Shown: in pieces, positions 45,916 through 56,136 of the stretch
How positions within the stretch are numbered: the first letter of the stretch is position 1
Layout of the letters: every line of letters begins with the position of its first letter
NCBI GenBank assembly: GCA_002271215.1
Contig: CP018628.1
Coordinates: 4,092,001 to 4,156,000, forward strand
Direction of reading: 5' to 3'
Source: Lelliottia jeotgali
Lineage (GTDB): Bacteria > Pseudomonadota > Gammaproteobacteria > Enterobacterales > Enterobacteriaceae
Length of the DNA stretch: 64,000 nt
Position numbers and translations under genes: made by a program
Notes under the pieces: generated by a model
Database searches by the model: none
What the model saw: the letters and a program-made list of their open reading frames with translations, nothing else
Told to the model about the DNA's origin: nothing

Positions 45916-46207
45916 GGCTCACCTCTTCAAATACCTGTTCGATACGAATGCGTGCCACGCCTGGAGTTGCGCCGAAGTCGTGAATGGTCAGCGTCCCGCC
46001 AGGCAGGCTGCTCACAGTTTGCAGACGGCTGAACAGCGCTTCCCAGCGACCAAGGCTGTTGTCGACGGACGTGGTGATATTGATGGTTAAGGTCTGGCTC
46101 GGGTCGGCGGTGAATAACACTTCCATATCACCGGAACCGACAACCCCTGCCAGCGCCCTGCCGCTCAATGCGCGGGTGGCGGGCACGGTTAATGTGATTT
46201 TTTCCAT
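45908..46207 (-). CDS. mdcC: malonate decarboxylase acyl carrier protein
   Basis: MdcC is the small ACP subunit that carries acetyl and malonyl groups on a phosphoribosyl-dephospho-CoA arm rather than phosphopantetheine. The 99-residue protein has Ser25 in GVVGSGDMEVL, the attachment serine known in Klebsiella MdcC. It lies 9 nt after mdcB and overlaps mdcD. Confidence 0.94.
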   Translation of the reverse strand: MEKITLTVPATRALSGRALAGVVGSGDMEVLFTADPSQTLTINITTSVDNSLGRWEALFSRLQTVSSLPGGTLTIHDFGATPGVARIRIEQVFEEVSHA

Positions 46208-46216
46208 AACATCCTC

Positions 46217-47074
46217 TTAATGCTTTGAATAAGACGTCTCGACACGGTCGAGGAACAACGTGGCGGCGAGCAGATCGGCAGCACCACCCGGTGAGGCATT
46301 CAGCGCCAGCATCTGGCGGTCGAGCACCGCAAGGGCGCGCTGGCCTTCAGGTAGTGCGCTTCCGCCCGCATGAAGCACGGCGCGAGCGCCATCCTGCATC
46401 GCGTCCAGCCCTTCCATTCCGGCGCGGGACAGCACGCAGGTGTCGGTGAGCGAGGTCATGATGGCCATCAGCGCATCGAGCCGGGCGTGCGTTTCGCTGC
46501 TGCCGTTCAGTCGGCTAAGACGAAGCTGGGGCAGCGCGCGCTGTAAAATATGCGGAAACGCCTGTTGCGCCTCTTCACGCGCACCCGGTACGCGATAGCG
46601 ATGCGTAACGCGAAGCCCTTTGCTGAACACTTTCGGTGCCGCGTCATCCGGCAGTTTTGCCAGCTCCGCAGCCGTTTTCGCGATCGCCTGCGGTTTGGCG
46701 TCACCGCCGAGCATCGCTACCGCGCTCACCAGCAGCCCAAGTGCCCAGATGGCGCCACGATGGGTGTTGACTCCGCCGGTGGCGGCCATCATCTGCTGCT
46801 CGCCTTCGCGGCCCAGTCGCCCGATGGTTTGCCTGAGCGCAATGTCCGCCGGACGCTGCCAGCTTTGCTGCGCCAGCGCCTGAAACGTGGAGGTCAGGCT
46901 GAGCGCGGACCGCTCCATTAATGCAAGCGTGAGGTCCAGGTGTGCGCCGTTCCCCCGACTGTCCACCAGACCGGGTTTCGGGCTTAATCGTGCTTCGTCA
47001 ATCAGACACTGCGTGGCGGTTCGCGCCAGCCATTCGGCACCGCCTTCAACCTGAATCTGGGGCAGAAGTTTCAT
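46217..47074 (-). CDS. mdcB: triphosphoribosyl-dephospho-CoA synthase
   Basis: MdcB joins ATP and dephospho-CoA to give the precursor of the MdcC prosthetic group, with loss of adenine; it is a CitG homologue. The 285-residue protein has the family motif SPKPGLVDSRGNGAHLDL (31-48) and the downstream GGVNTHRGAIWALG. It shares one nucleotide with the mdcA stop (TAATG). Confidence 0.94.
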   Translation of the reverse strand: MKLLPQIQVEGGAEWLARTATQCLIDEARLSPKPGLVDSRGNGAHLDLTLALMERSALSLTSTFQALAQQSWQRPADIALRQTIGRLGREGEQQMMAATGGVNTHRGAIWALGLLVSAVAMLGGDAKPQAIAKTAAELAKLPDDAAPKVFSKGLRVTHRYRVPGAREEAQQAFPHILQRALPQLRLSRLNGSSETHARLDALMAIMTSLTDTCVLSRAGMEGLDAMQDGARAVLHAGGSALPEGQRALAVLDRQMLALNASPGGAADLLAATLFLDRVETSYSKH

Positions 47075-48729
47075 TACCAGCTCCGGAATTTCGCAGGTGG
47101 GTTATAAAGACCACCTGACCATTCAACGAGGTCAGACACACTGCTGGCTGCCAGCAGCGAGCGGGTGGCGTCGGTTCGACGAATGCCCATATCTTCCGGG
47201 TAAACCACTTTGCCGCTCTGGCGCAGTGCAGCGACGCGTTTGGCGTCCACACCCAGACCGATGTCGGTGATCCCGGCAACCGCGGCGACCATCGCGCGGC
47301 GCTCTTCGAGATTTTCGGCGCGATAGAGGTACGCAATCCCCTCTTCGGTCAGTACGTGGGTCACGTCATCGCCGTAGATCATCACCGGTGCCAGCGGCAT
47401 CCCTGAGGATTTCGCGACTTCAACAGCATCGAGTTTTTCCACGAAGGTCGGTTTCACGCCCGCCTGGAAGGTTTCGACCATCTGCACCACAAGCTTTTTA
47501 CCGCGCTGCATCGGATCCGGTTCGGTAATCATGTTCAGCCAGGCCGGTGTGGCGTGACGACGACCGTGCGGATCGTGGCCCATATTTGGCGCGCCGCCGA
47601 AGCCCGACAGACGACCACGGGTCACGGTCGAGGAGTTGGCGTAGCCGTCCACCTGTAAAGTCGAACCGATAAACATGTCGACCGCATACTGGCCCGCCAG
47701 CTGGCAGAACGCGCGGTTAGAGCGCATCGAGCCGTCGGCACCGGTAAAGAACACGTCCGGGCGAGCGCGGATGTACTCTTCCATCCCCAGTTCGCCGCCG
47801 AAGCAGTGCACGCTCTCGACCCAGCCGCTTTCAATCGCCGGGATCAGCGTCGGGTGCGGGTTCAGGGTCCAGTGTTTACAGATTTTGCCTTTCAGGCCGA
47901 GCTGTTCGCCGTAAGTAGGCAACAGCAGCTCAATCGCGGCGGTATTAAAACCGATGCCGTGGTTCAGGGACTGCACCTGGTGTTCCGCGTAGATGCCTTT
48001 AATCGCCATCATCGCCATCAGGATATGTTCTTGCTTGATGAGGCGCGGGTCGCGGGTAAAGAGGGGTTCGATGAAGAACGGCTTATCGGCCACCACCACG
48101 TAATCAATCCACGAGCCCGGAATATCCACGCGCGGCAGATCGCATTCATCATCCACCAGCTCATTCACCTGGGCGATGACGATCCCGTCGTGGAACGCAG
48201 CGGCTTCAACCAGCGCTGGGGTGTCTTCGGTGCTCGCTCCGGTGTAAAGGTTGCCTTTTCGGTCAGCTTTAAACCCGGCAATCAGCGCCACGTTTGGCGA
48301 AAGATCGACGTACAGGCGGGAGTAAAGCTCGATGTAAGTGTGGATGGCGCCGATTTCGAGCTGACCGTCTTCCAGCAGCTGCGAAATACGCAGGCTTTGG
48401 GTACCGGAGAAAGAGAAATCGAGCTTGCGGGCGATGCCCTTTTCAAAGATGTCGAGATGTTCGCTGCGACCGACGCTTGGCATGATCATATGCAGGTCGT
48501 GAACGATTTGCGGATTCACTTCGGCCAGAGAGCGGGACAGAAAATCGGCCTGCTTTTGGTTGTTGCCTTCCAGAACGACTTTGTCGCCCGGCGCAATCAG
48601 TTTTTCCAGCATGGCGACAAGATCGTCGGTTGGCAGAACCTTGCCTTGCACCGGGACAGAAGCCAGGCGGCGCGCTTTTTCAGTGCGTCGCGTGTTCCAG
48701 ACACGGGCGGGTGTTTGCCCAGATAACAT
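47074..48729 (-). CDS. mdcA: malonate decarboxylase alpha subunit (ACP transferase)
   Basis: MdcA exchanges acetyl for malonyl on the carrier protein (acetyl-S-ACP:malonate ACP transferase). The 551-residue protein is a CoA-transferase-type family member (LNHGIGFNTAAIELLLPTYG; SGFGGAPNMGHDPHGRRHAT). It has an ideal RBS (AGGAGG) and is the first gene of mdcABCDE-F-G-H. Candidate CRP and LysR-type sites lie about 130-160 nt upstream. Confidence 0.95.
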   Translation of the reverse strand: MLSGQTPARVWNTRRTEKARRLASVPVQGKVLPTDDLVAMLEKLIAPGDKVVLEGNNQKQADFLSRSLAEVNPQIVHDLHMIMPSVGRSEHLDIFEKGIARKLDFSFSGTQSLRISQLLEDGQLEIGAIHTYIELYSRLYVDLSPNVALIAGFKADRKGNLYTGASTEDTPALVEAAAFHDGIVIAQVNELVDDECDLPRVDIPGSWIDYVVVADKPFFIEPLFTRDPRLIKQEHILMAMMAIKGIYAEHQVQSLNHGIGFNTAAIELLLPTYGEQLGLKGKICKHWTLNPHPTLIPAIESGWVESVHCFGGELGMEEYIRARPDVFFTGADGSMRSNRAFCQLAGQYAVDMFIGSTLQVDGYANSSTVTRGRLSGFGGAPNMGHDPHGRRHATPAWLNMITEPDPMQRGKKLVVQMVETFQAGVKPTFVEKLDAVEVAKSSGMPLAPVMIYGDDVTHVLTEEGIAYLYRAENLEERRAMVAAVAGITDIGLGVDAKRVAALRQSGKVVYPEDMGIRRTDATRSLLAASSVSDLVEWSGGLYNPPAKFRSW

Positions 48730-48861
48730 TATTAACCTCCTGATTCAGCACATCATTCTGATTTGCTTAACGCTGAACAAAGTGTGCGCTCTGGTGAGAA
48801 AGGCATCAATTAAGCGTAGAGTGGAATCATTAGCCTGAGAGTAATAATCGAGGTAAAGATT

Positions 48862-48891
48862 TGTGATCGAGATCAGTTCACATTGCGTGAA
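48862..48891 (-). promoter_or_regulatory. candidate CRP site and LysR-type box upstream of mdcA
   Basis: TGTGATCGAGATCAGT (48862-48877) matches the CRP consensus with a perfect left half (TGTGA-N6) and a partial right half. Next to it TTCAC-ATTGC-GTGAA (48877-48891) is a perfect 5-bp inverted repeat that fits T-N11-A, the LysR-family box, and so may bind MdcR. The mdcA core promoter between here and 48730 has only a weak -35/-10, as expected if an activator is needed. The rest of 48730-49008 shows no gene. Confidence 0.5.
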
Positions 48892-49008
48892 AAAATGTCA
48901 GAGGCGGCAGAAAGGGCTAAATCAGAGGTAAACGCCCCTCGTTTTCATAAACAGGGTACAATTCGGCAGGTATAGTAAATGGCTGACAAGAATTAATATT
49001 GCATCGTT

Positions 49009-50031
49009 ATGACCCAAATTATTCCATCAGATTTCGAGATCGCAGGCGCTGAGAGCGCAGACTTCGTGCCCATGCGGGGCGTGGCGAACCCACACCTGCA
49101 GACCATGCTGCCGAGGCTGCTGCGCCGAAAACTGCAGTTTACGCCGCACTGGCAGCGTCTCGACCTGCCGGACGGTGATTTCGTGGATTTAGCCTGGAGC
49201 GAAGATCCTGAACAGGCTAAACATAAACCGCGTCTGGTGTTGTTTCACGGTCTGGAAGGCAGTCTCCACAGCCCGTATGCCCACGGCCTGATTCACGCGG
49301 CAAAAGAGCGTGGCTGGCTCGGCGTGGTGATGCATTTTCGCGGCTGTAGCGGTGAACCGAATCGTCGCGAGCGCATTTATCACTCCGGTGAAACCGAAGA
49401 CGGCACCTGGTTTTTGCACTGGCTGAAGAACAGCTACGGCAGCGTGCCGACCGCCGCTGTGGGCTATTCCCTGGGTGGCAATATGCTCGCCTGCCTGCTG
49501 GCTAAAGAGAGCGACACGGTCCCACTGGATGCGGCGGTGATCGTCTCCGCGCCGTTTATGCTTGAGCAGTGCAGCTATCATATGGAAAAGGGCTTTTCAC
49601 GCGTCTATCAGCGCTACCTGCTGAACTTACTCAAGGCTAACGCCGCACGTAAGCTGAAGGCCTATCCAGATACCCTGCCGATCAGCCTGCAACAGCTGAA
49701 GAGTATGCGTCGCCTGCGCGAGTTTGACGATATGATCACCTCGAAGATCCACGGCTTTGCTGACGCCATCGACTATTATCGTCAGTGTAGCGCCATGCCG
49801 TTGCTGAACCAGATAACCAAACCGACGCTGATCATCCATGCGAAGGACGATCCCTTTATGGATCATCACTCGATTCCCGCGCCGGAACATCTGCCTGCAA
49901 ACGTGCAGTATCAACTGACGGAGCACGGCGGCCACGTCGGCTTTATCGGCGGCACGTTGCGCCGCCCGAAAATGTGGCTGGAGTCGCGCATCCCCGACTG
50001 GTTAACCCCTTTTCTGGAGAGAGTAAAATGA
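49009..50031 (+). CDS. yheT: alpha/beta-hydrolase YheT
   Basis: The 340-residue protein is an AB-hydrolase of the ABHD1/3-like family. The nucleophile elbow GYSLGGNM is at about 150, with the Asp in HAKDDPFMD and the His in [11 protein letters not shown] completing the triad. No signal peptide is evident and the substrate is unknown. In E. coli it follows yheS directly; here the mdc cluster lies between. The stop overlaps yheU (ATGA). Confidence 0.93.
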   Translation: MTQIIPSDFEIAGAESADFVPMRGVANPHLQTMLPRLLRRKLQFTPHWQRLDLPDGDFVDLAWSEDPEQAKHKPRLVLFHGLEGSLHSPYAHGLIHAAKERGWLGVVMHFRGCSGEPNRRERIYHSGETEDGTWFLHWLKNSYGSVPTAAVGYSLGGNMLACLLAKESDTVPLDAAVIVSAPFMLEQCSYHMEKGFSRVYQRYLLNLLKANAARKLKAYPDTLPISLQQLKSMRRLREFDDMITSKIHGFADAIDYYRQCSAMPLLNQITKPTLIIHAKDDPFMDHHSIPAPEHLPANVQYQLTEHGGHVGFIGGTLRRPKMWLESRIPDWLTPFLERVK

Positions 50032-50246
50032 TGATTCCCTGGCAGGATCTGGCTCCCGAAACGCTGGATAGCCTGATTGAAAGCTTTGTATTACGCGAAG
50101 GCACCGATTATGGTGAACATGAACGTTCGCTTGAACAAAAGGTCGCCGATGTAAAACGGCAGCTACAAAGTGGCGAGGTGTTGCTGGTGTGGTCAGAACT
50201 GCACGAAACCGTCAACATCATGCCGCGCAATCAGTTTCGCGGTTGA
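50028..50246 (+). CDS. yheU: YheU family protein (UPF0270)
   Basis: A 72-residue protein ([20 protein letters not shown]...) matching E. coli YheU, of unknown function. Start ATG 50028 overlaps the yheT stop and has RBS GGAGAG; the longer frame from 49974 lies within yheT. Part of a yheT-yheU-prkB run. Confidence 0.92.
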   Translation: MMIPWQDLAPETLDSLIESFVLREGTDYGEHERSLEQKVADVKRQLQSGEVLLVWSELHETVNIMPRNQFRG

Positions 50247-50276
50247 TTGTTCCATCTTTCCAGTCAGGGAGTTGCT

Positions 50277-51146
50277 ATGTCCGCCAGACATCCGGTTATT
50301 GCCGTTACGGGTTCGAGTGGTGCGGGAACCACGACCACCAGCCTCGCTTTTCGCAAGATCTTCGCGCAGCTCAATCTGCGTGCTGCCGAGGTTGAGGGCG
50401 ATAGTTTTCATCGCTTCACCCGTCCTGAAATGGACATGGCTATCCGCAAGGCCCGCGATTTAGGCAAGCACATCAGCTATTTCGGGCCAGACGCTAACGA
50501 CTTTGGCCTGCTGGAACAGACTTTCCAGGATTACGGACATACGGGTAAAGGTCAGTCACGCAAATATCTGCACACCTATGACGAAGCGGTGCCGTGGAAT
50601 CAGGTGCCTGGTACCTTCACACCGTGGCAGCCGCTGCCGGAACCGACCGATGTGCTGTTTTATGAGGGATTACACGGTGGCGTGGTGACCCCGCAGCACG
50701 ACGTGGCGCGCCACGTGGATTTGCTGGTCGGCGTGGTGCCGATTGTCAATCTGGAGTGGATTCAGAAGCTGACCCGCGACATGAGCGAGCGCGGCCATTC
50801 GCGCGAGGCGGTGATGGATTCGGTAGTGCGTTCGATGGAAGATTACATTAACTTCCTGACGCCGCAGTTTTCCCGCACTCATATCAACTTCCAGCGCGTT
50901 CCCACAGTGGACACGTCCAACCCGTTTGCGGCAAAAACGATCCCTTCGCTGGACGAGAGTTTTGTGGTGATCCACTTCCGCAATCTGGACGATATTGATT
51001 ATCCGTGGCTGCTGGCGATGCTGCAGGGCTCGTTTATCTCGCACATCAATACGCTGGTGGTGCCGGGTGGCAAAATGGGGCTGGCGATGGAATTGATCAT
51101 GATGCCGCTGGTGCAACGGCTGATGGAAGGCAAGAAGATCGCCTAA
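50277..51146 (+). CDS. prkB: phosphoribulokinase-like protein PrkB
   Basis: The 289-residue protein is a phosphoribulokinase/uridine kinase-like P-loop protein (VIAVTGSSGAGTTTTSLAF). The P-loop has Thr where most kinases have Lys, as in E. coli PrkB, so this is a family trait rather than damage. There is no RuBisCO context and the substrate is unknown. Start 50277 has RBS CAGGGAG; the frame is open to 50247. Confidence 0.92.
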   Translation: MSARHPVIAVTGSSGAGTTTTSLAFRKIFAQLNLRAAEVEGDSFHRFTRPEMDMAIRKARDLGKHISYFGPDANDFGLLEQTFQDYGHTGKGQSRKYLHTYDEAVPWNQVPGTFTPWQPLPEPTDVLFYEGLHGGVVTPQHDVARHVDLLVGVVPIVNLEWIQKLTRDMSERGHSREAVMDSVVRSMEDYINFLTPQFSRTHINFQRVPTVDTSNPFAAKTIPSLDESFVVIHFRNLDDIDYPWLLAMLQGSFISHINTLVVPGGKMGLAMELIMMPLVQRLMEGKKIA

Positions 51147-51154
51147 GGTCTGTT

Positions 51155-51279
51155 GCCGGATGGCGCTGCGCTTATCCGGCCTACATTCAGGCTTTTGTAG
51201 GCCCGGTAAGCGTAGCGCCATCGGGCAAAATACCGCAGATGTTGCCTTTGTAGGGCGGGTTAGCGAAGCGCCACCCGCC
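51155..51279. repeat. BIME: three REP elements
   Basis: Three REP units in alternating orientation: GCCGGATGGCGCTGCGC...CCGGCCTAC (51155-51184), GTAGGCCCGGTAAGCGTAGC...CGGGC (51197-51226) and GTAGGGCGGGTTAGCGAAGC...CCCGCC (51250-51279). They fill the space between the convergent prkB and yhfA. Confidence 0.9.
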
Positions 51280-51285
51280 AACGAA

Positions 51286-51690
51286 TCAGGCTTCAATCAC
51301 TTCATACGAATGCGTAATCTTTACCGCTTTTTCCAGCATCAACGCCACAGAGCAGTACTTCTCCGCAGACAAATCTACCGCGCGGGACACCGCGGCATCC
51401 TTCAGCTCTTTACCGGTGACGATAAAATGCAAATTGATGTGCGTAAACAGACGTGGCGCTTCTTCACGACGTTCTGACGTCAGTTTCACTTCGCAGTCGG
51501 TCACATCGTGACGGCCTTTTTGCAGGATCGACACCACGTCGATCGCACTGCATCCGCCAGCGGCCATCAGCACCACTTCCATCGGGCTTGGCGCTTTATC
51601 TCCGGAGTTACCGTCCATCAAAATCTGGTGCCCTGAAGCGGATTCGCCAAGGAACGTTAAACCTTCAACCCATTTCACACGCGCTTGCAT
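51286..51690 (-). CDS. yhfA: OsmC family protein YhfA
   Basis: The 134-residue protein has the OsmC/Ohr fold with two conserved cysteines (MAAGGCSAIDV, about 48, and EKYCSVALML, about 112) placed as in peroxide-reducing members. Its substrate is not known. Start 51690 (MQARVKWVEG) matches E. coli and has GGAG at proper spacing; upstream ATG codons at 51696 and 51705 are too close to or before it. Divergent from crp. Confidence 0.93.
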   Translation of the reverse strand: MQARVKWVEGLTFLGESASGHQILMDGNSGDKAPSPMEVVLMAAGGCSAIDVVSILQKGRHDVTDCEVKLTSERREEAPRLFTHINLHFIVTGKELKDAAVSRAVDLSAEKYCSVALMLEKAVKITHSYEVIEA

Positions 51691-51997
51691 TTTCATTAAC
51701 TCCAAAGTTGCATTTTTCAGAACAGATTACGCGTGCGTTACAATTCTCGCAACGGAAGGCGACCTGCATCATGCTGAAGCGAGACACCAGGAGACACGCG
51801 GCTAAAGCTATGCTAAAACAGTCTCGATGCTACAGTAATACATTGACGTTACACATGTATGCAGAGGACATCAAACTTTACTGGCTGCAAACATTGTGAC
51901 AGCCAACTTCCCAGGTACGGGTAAGAATTCGATTGCAACCCCAGAGTCAGGATGCGATTTTGACTCTGAGACAGCTTATAACAGAGGATAACAGCGC
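51691..51997. promoter_or_regulatory. yhfA-crp divergent regulatory region
   Basis: This 307-nt gap matches the E. coli crp upstream region in layout. A likely crp -10, TATGCT (51809-51814), sits in a conserved block (GCTATGCTAAAACAGTC). Downstream, TGTATGCAGAGGACATCAAA (51855-51874) resembles the E. coli CRP autoregulatory site but with weaker ends. The leader to 51997 is long, as in E. coli. No gene is seen in it. Confidence 0.6.
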
Positions 51998-52630
51998 ATG
52001 GTGCTTGGCAAACCGCAAACAGACCCGACTCTCGAATGGTTCTTGTCTCATTGCCACATTCATAAGTACCCATCGAAGAGCACGCTGATTCACCAGGGTG
52101 AAAAAGCGGAAACGTTGTATTACATCGTCAAAGGCTCGGTGGCAGTGCTGATCAAAGATGAAGAAGGGAAAGAGATGATCCTTTCTTATCTGAACCAGGG
52201 CGATTTCATCGGTGAACTGGGCCTGTTTGAAGAAGGCCAGGAACGTAGCGCCTGGGTGCGCGCAAAATCCGCATGTGAAGTCGCTGAGATCTCCTACAAG
52301 AAATTCCGCCAGCTGATCCAGGTCAACCCGGACATCCTGATGCGTCTTTCTTCGCAGATGGCTCGCCGCCTGCAGGTCACTTCCGAGAAAGTGGGCAACC
52401 TCGCTTTCCTCGACGTTACTGGCCGCATCGCGCAGACACTGCTGAACCTGGCGAAACAACCTGACGCCATGACCCACCCGGACGGTATGCAAATTAAAAT
52501 TACCCGTCAGGAAATTGGTCAGATCGTCGGCTGTTCTCGTGAGACCGTTGGCCGTATCCTGAAAATGCTGGAAGATCAAAACCTGATCTCCGCCCACGGT
52601 AAAACAATCGTGGTTTACGGAACGCGTTAA
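51998..52630 (+). CDS. crp: cAMP receptor protein CRP
   Basis: CRP is the global catabolite activator. The 210-residue protein has the cyclic nucleotide-binding domain (about 1-130, with [20 protein letters not shown] containing E73, R83 and S84 of the cAMP pocket) and a C-terminal HTH ([20 protein letters not shown], about 170-189). It ends VVYGTR, as in E. coli. A strong terminator follows. Likely CRP targets in this window include mdcA and crp itself. Confidence 0.99.
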   Translation: MVLGKPQTDPTLEWFLSHCHIHKYPSKSTLIHQGEKAETLYYIVKGSVAVLIKDEEGKEMILSYLNQGDFIGELGLFEEGQERSAWVRAKSACEVAEISYKKFRQLIQVNPDILMRLSSQMARRLQVTSEKVGNLAFLDVTGRIAQTLLNLAKQPDAMTHPDGMQIKITRQEIGQIVGCSRETVGRILKMLEDQNLISAHGKTIVVYGTR

Positions 52631-52636
52631 TTCCGG

Positions 52637-52676
52637 AAAAAACGGCGTGCCATCGCAAGGTGTCACGCCGTTTTTG
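52637..52676 (+). terminator. intrinsic terminator after crp
   Basis: AAAAACGGCGTG pairs with CACGCCGTTTTT around a 14-nt loop (52637-52675), giving a T run at the end. It ends 13 nt before the yhfK start. Confidence 0.92.
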
Positions 52677-52688
52677 TCTCTGACGATT

Positions 52689-54776
52689 ATGTGGCGCAGG
52701 CTGATTTATCACCCGGAAGTTAACTACGCACTACGTCAAACCCTGGTGTTATGTCTTCCCGTGGCCATTGGTTTAGTCCTGGGCCATCTGCAACAGGGGC
52801 TGCTTTTTTCTCTTGTTCCTGCCTGCTGCAACATTGCCGGTCTGGATACTCCCCACAAACGTTTTTTCAAACGCCTGATTATCGGCGGCTGCCTGTTTGC
52901 CGGGTGTAGCCTCGCCGTACAGCTGCTGCTGGCCCGCGATATCCCGCTGCCTTTAATCCTGACCGTGCTGGCGATGACGCTGGGCGTCACGGCGGAGATC
53001 AGCGCACTTCACGCCCGCCTGCTGCCCGCTTCACTAATTGCAGCGATATTCACGCTGAGCCTCGCCGGGAATATGCCCGTCTGGGAGCCGCTGCTGATCT
53101 ACGCCGCCGGCACGCTGTGGTACGGGCTTTTTAACTGGTTTTGGTTCTGGATGTGGCGGGAACAGCCGCTGCGAGAATCCCTGAGCCTGCTGTACGTTCA
53201 GCTCGCCGATTATTGCGAAGCGAAATACACCCTGCTGACCCAGCACGCAGACCCGGAAAAATCATTGCCGCCGCTGCTGTCGCGCCAGCAAAAAGTGGTC
53301 GATTTAATCAGCCAGTGTTACCAACAACTGCACATGCTGGCGGCCAATAAAAATCATGAATACAAACGCCTGCTGCGTACCTTCCAGGTCGGGCTGGATC
53401 TGCAGGAACATATCTCAGTCAGCTTGCATCATCCGCAGGAGGTGCAAAAACTGGTAGAGCGCAGCCACGCCGAAGCAGTGCTGCGCTGGAATGCCCAGAC
53501 GGTCGCGACTCGCCTGCGCGTGTTGGCGGACGATATTCTTTATCACCGCTACCCGACCCGCTTTACGATGGATAAACAGCTGGGTGCGCTGGAGAAAATT
53601 GCGCGCCAGCACCCGGATAACCCGGTCGGACAGTTTTGCGCCTGGCATTTCAGCCGTATCGCGCGGGTGTTGAGAACTCAGCGTCCGCTCTATGCACGTG
53701 ACCTGATGGCCGATAAGCAAAAACGCCTGCCGCTGTTGCCTGCACTCAAAAGCTATCTGTCGCTGAAATCCGCCGCTCTGCGCAATGCCGCGCGCATCAG
53801 CGTGATGCTCAGCGCGGCCAGCCTGATGGGCGTGGCGCTGCACTTACCCAAACCCTACTGGATTTTAATGACCGTGCTGTTTGTCACTCAGAACGGATAT
53901 GGCGCCACGCGGGTGCGCATTCTGCATCGGGCACTCGGCACGTTCGCGGGTTTGGTGATTGCTGGGGTGACGCTGCACTTCCACGTACCCGATGGCTACA
54001 CCCTGCTGGGGATGCTGGTGATCACTCTGGTGGGGTATTTGATTATCCGTAAAAACTACGGCTGGGCGATGGTCGGGTTTACGGTGACGGCAGTGTATAC
54101 CCTGCAACTGCTGACCCTGAACGGCGAGCAGTATATTGTCGCGCGACTGGTCGATACGCTGATTGGCTGTCTGATCGCTTTTGGCGGGATGGTCTGGCTG
54201 TGGCCACAGTGGCAAAGCGGACTGCTACGCCAGAACGCCCATGACGCGCTCGAAGCCGATCAGCAGGCGATTCGGCTGATCCTGAGCGATGATCCTAAAG
54301 CATCGCCGCTGGCCTATCAGCGCATGAAGGTCAACCAGGCACACAATGCGCTGTTTAACTCCCTCAACCAGGCGATGCAGGAGCCGGGCTTTAATTCTCA
54401 CTATCTGGCGGATATGAAGCTGTGGGTCACGCACAGCCAGTTTATCGTCGAGCATATCAACGCGATGACCACCCTGGCGCGCGAGCACACAATGCTGACA
54501 CCGGATCTGGCGCAGCGCTATTTGCAGTCGTGTGAAATTGCCTTGCAGCGTTGCCAGCAGCGTCTGGAATATGACGCGCCGGGGGAGTCCGGGGATTCAA
54601 ATATTCTTGAAGCGCCAGAGACGTTAACACAAGGCCCGATGAGCACTCTGGAGCAGCATTTGCAGCGGGTATTGGGGCATTTGAACACCATGCACACCAT
54701 TTCGTCGGTGGCATGGCGTCAGCGTCCGCATCACGGGGTTTGGTTGACGCGGATTTTGCGACGCAAAGAATCGTGA
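52689..54776 (+). CDS. yhfK: FUSC family inner-membrane protein YhfK
   Basis: The 695-residue protein matches E. coli YhfK. It has a first group of membrane segments (about 15-155), a soluble helical domain (about 160-375), a second membrane group (about 385-520) and a cytosolic C-terminal region. This is the FUSC/aromatic acid exporter-like layout, but no substrate is known. Start 52689 (MWRRLIYHPEVNYALRQ) is the conserved one; the frame is open through the crp terminator to 52647. Confidence 0.92.
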   Translation: MWRRLIYHPEVNYALRQTLVLCLPVAIGLVLGHLQQGLLFSLVPACCNIAGLDTPHKRFFKRLIIGGCLFAGCSLAVQLLLARDIPLPLILTVLAMTLGVTAEISALHARLLPASLIAAIFTLSLAGNMPVWEPLLIYAAGTLWYGLFNWFWFWMWREQPLRESLSLLYVQLADYCEAKYTLLTQHADPEKSLPPLLSRQQKVVDLISQCYQQLHMLAANKNHEYKRLLRTFQVGLDLQEHISVSLHHPQEVQKLVERSHAEAVLRWNAQTVATRLRVLADDILYHRYPTRFTMDKQLGALEKIARQHPDNPVGQFCAWHFSRIARVLRTQRPLYARDLMADKQKRLPLLPALKSYLSLKSAALRNAARISVMLSAASLMGVALHLPKPYWILMTVLFVTQNGYGATRVRILHRALGTFAGLVIAGVTLHFHVPDGYTLLGMLVITLVGYLIIRKNYGWAMVGFTVTAVYTLQLLTLNGEQYIVARLVDTLIGCLIAFGGMVWLWPQWQSGLLRQNAHDALEADQQAIRLILSDDPKASPLAYQRMKVNQAHNALFNSLNQAMQEPGFNSHYLADMKLWVTHSQFIVEHINAMTTLAREHTMLTPDLAQRYLQSCEIALQRCQQRLEYDAPGESGDSNILEAPETLTQGPMSTLEQHLQRVLGHLNTMHTISSVAWRQRPHHGVWLTRILRRKES

Positions 54777-54789
54777 TGGTTTACGCCCC

Positions 54790-54821
54790 GTAGGCCGGGT
54801 AAGGCGAAGCCTCCACCCGGC
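54790..54821. repeat. single REP element
   Basis: GTAGGCCGGGTAAGGCGAAG...CACCCGGC forms one REP hairpin between the convergent yhfK and argD. Confidence 0.85.
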
Positions 54822-54829
54822 AATTTCCA

Positions 54830-56071
<1,242 letters not shown>

Positions 56072-56081
56072 TCACATTGAT

Positions 56082-56120
56082 TGTGAAAATATAATCACAA
56101 AATATGCATAAAAAATCACA
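56082..56120 (-). promoter_or_regulatory. paired ARG boxes upstream of argD
   Basis: Two 18-bp boxes (56082-56099 and 56103-56120) separated by 3 bp each contain a 14-mer core with 12 of 14 matches to TGAATwwwwATTCA (TGATTATATTTTCA and TGATTTTTTATGCA on the minus strand). This spacing is the standard ArgR hexamer target. They lie 32-70 nt before the argD start. Confidence 0.82.
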
Positions 56121-56136
56121 ACAAGGCAATAAAAAT

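Noticed and set aside
48730..48838. A clear sigma-70 promoter for mdcA
   Set aside because: Only weak hexamers such as TTGATG with CACACT were seen; not enough to call a promoter position.
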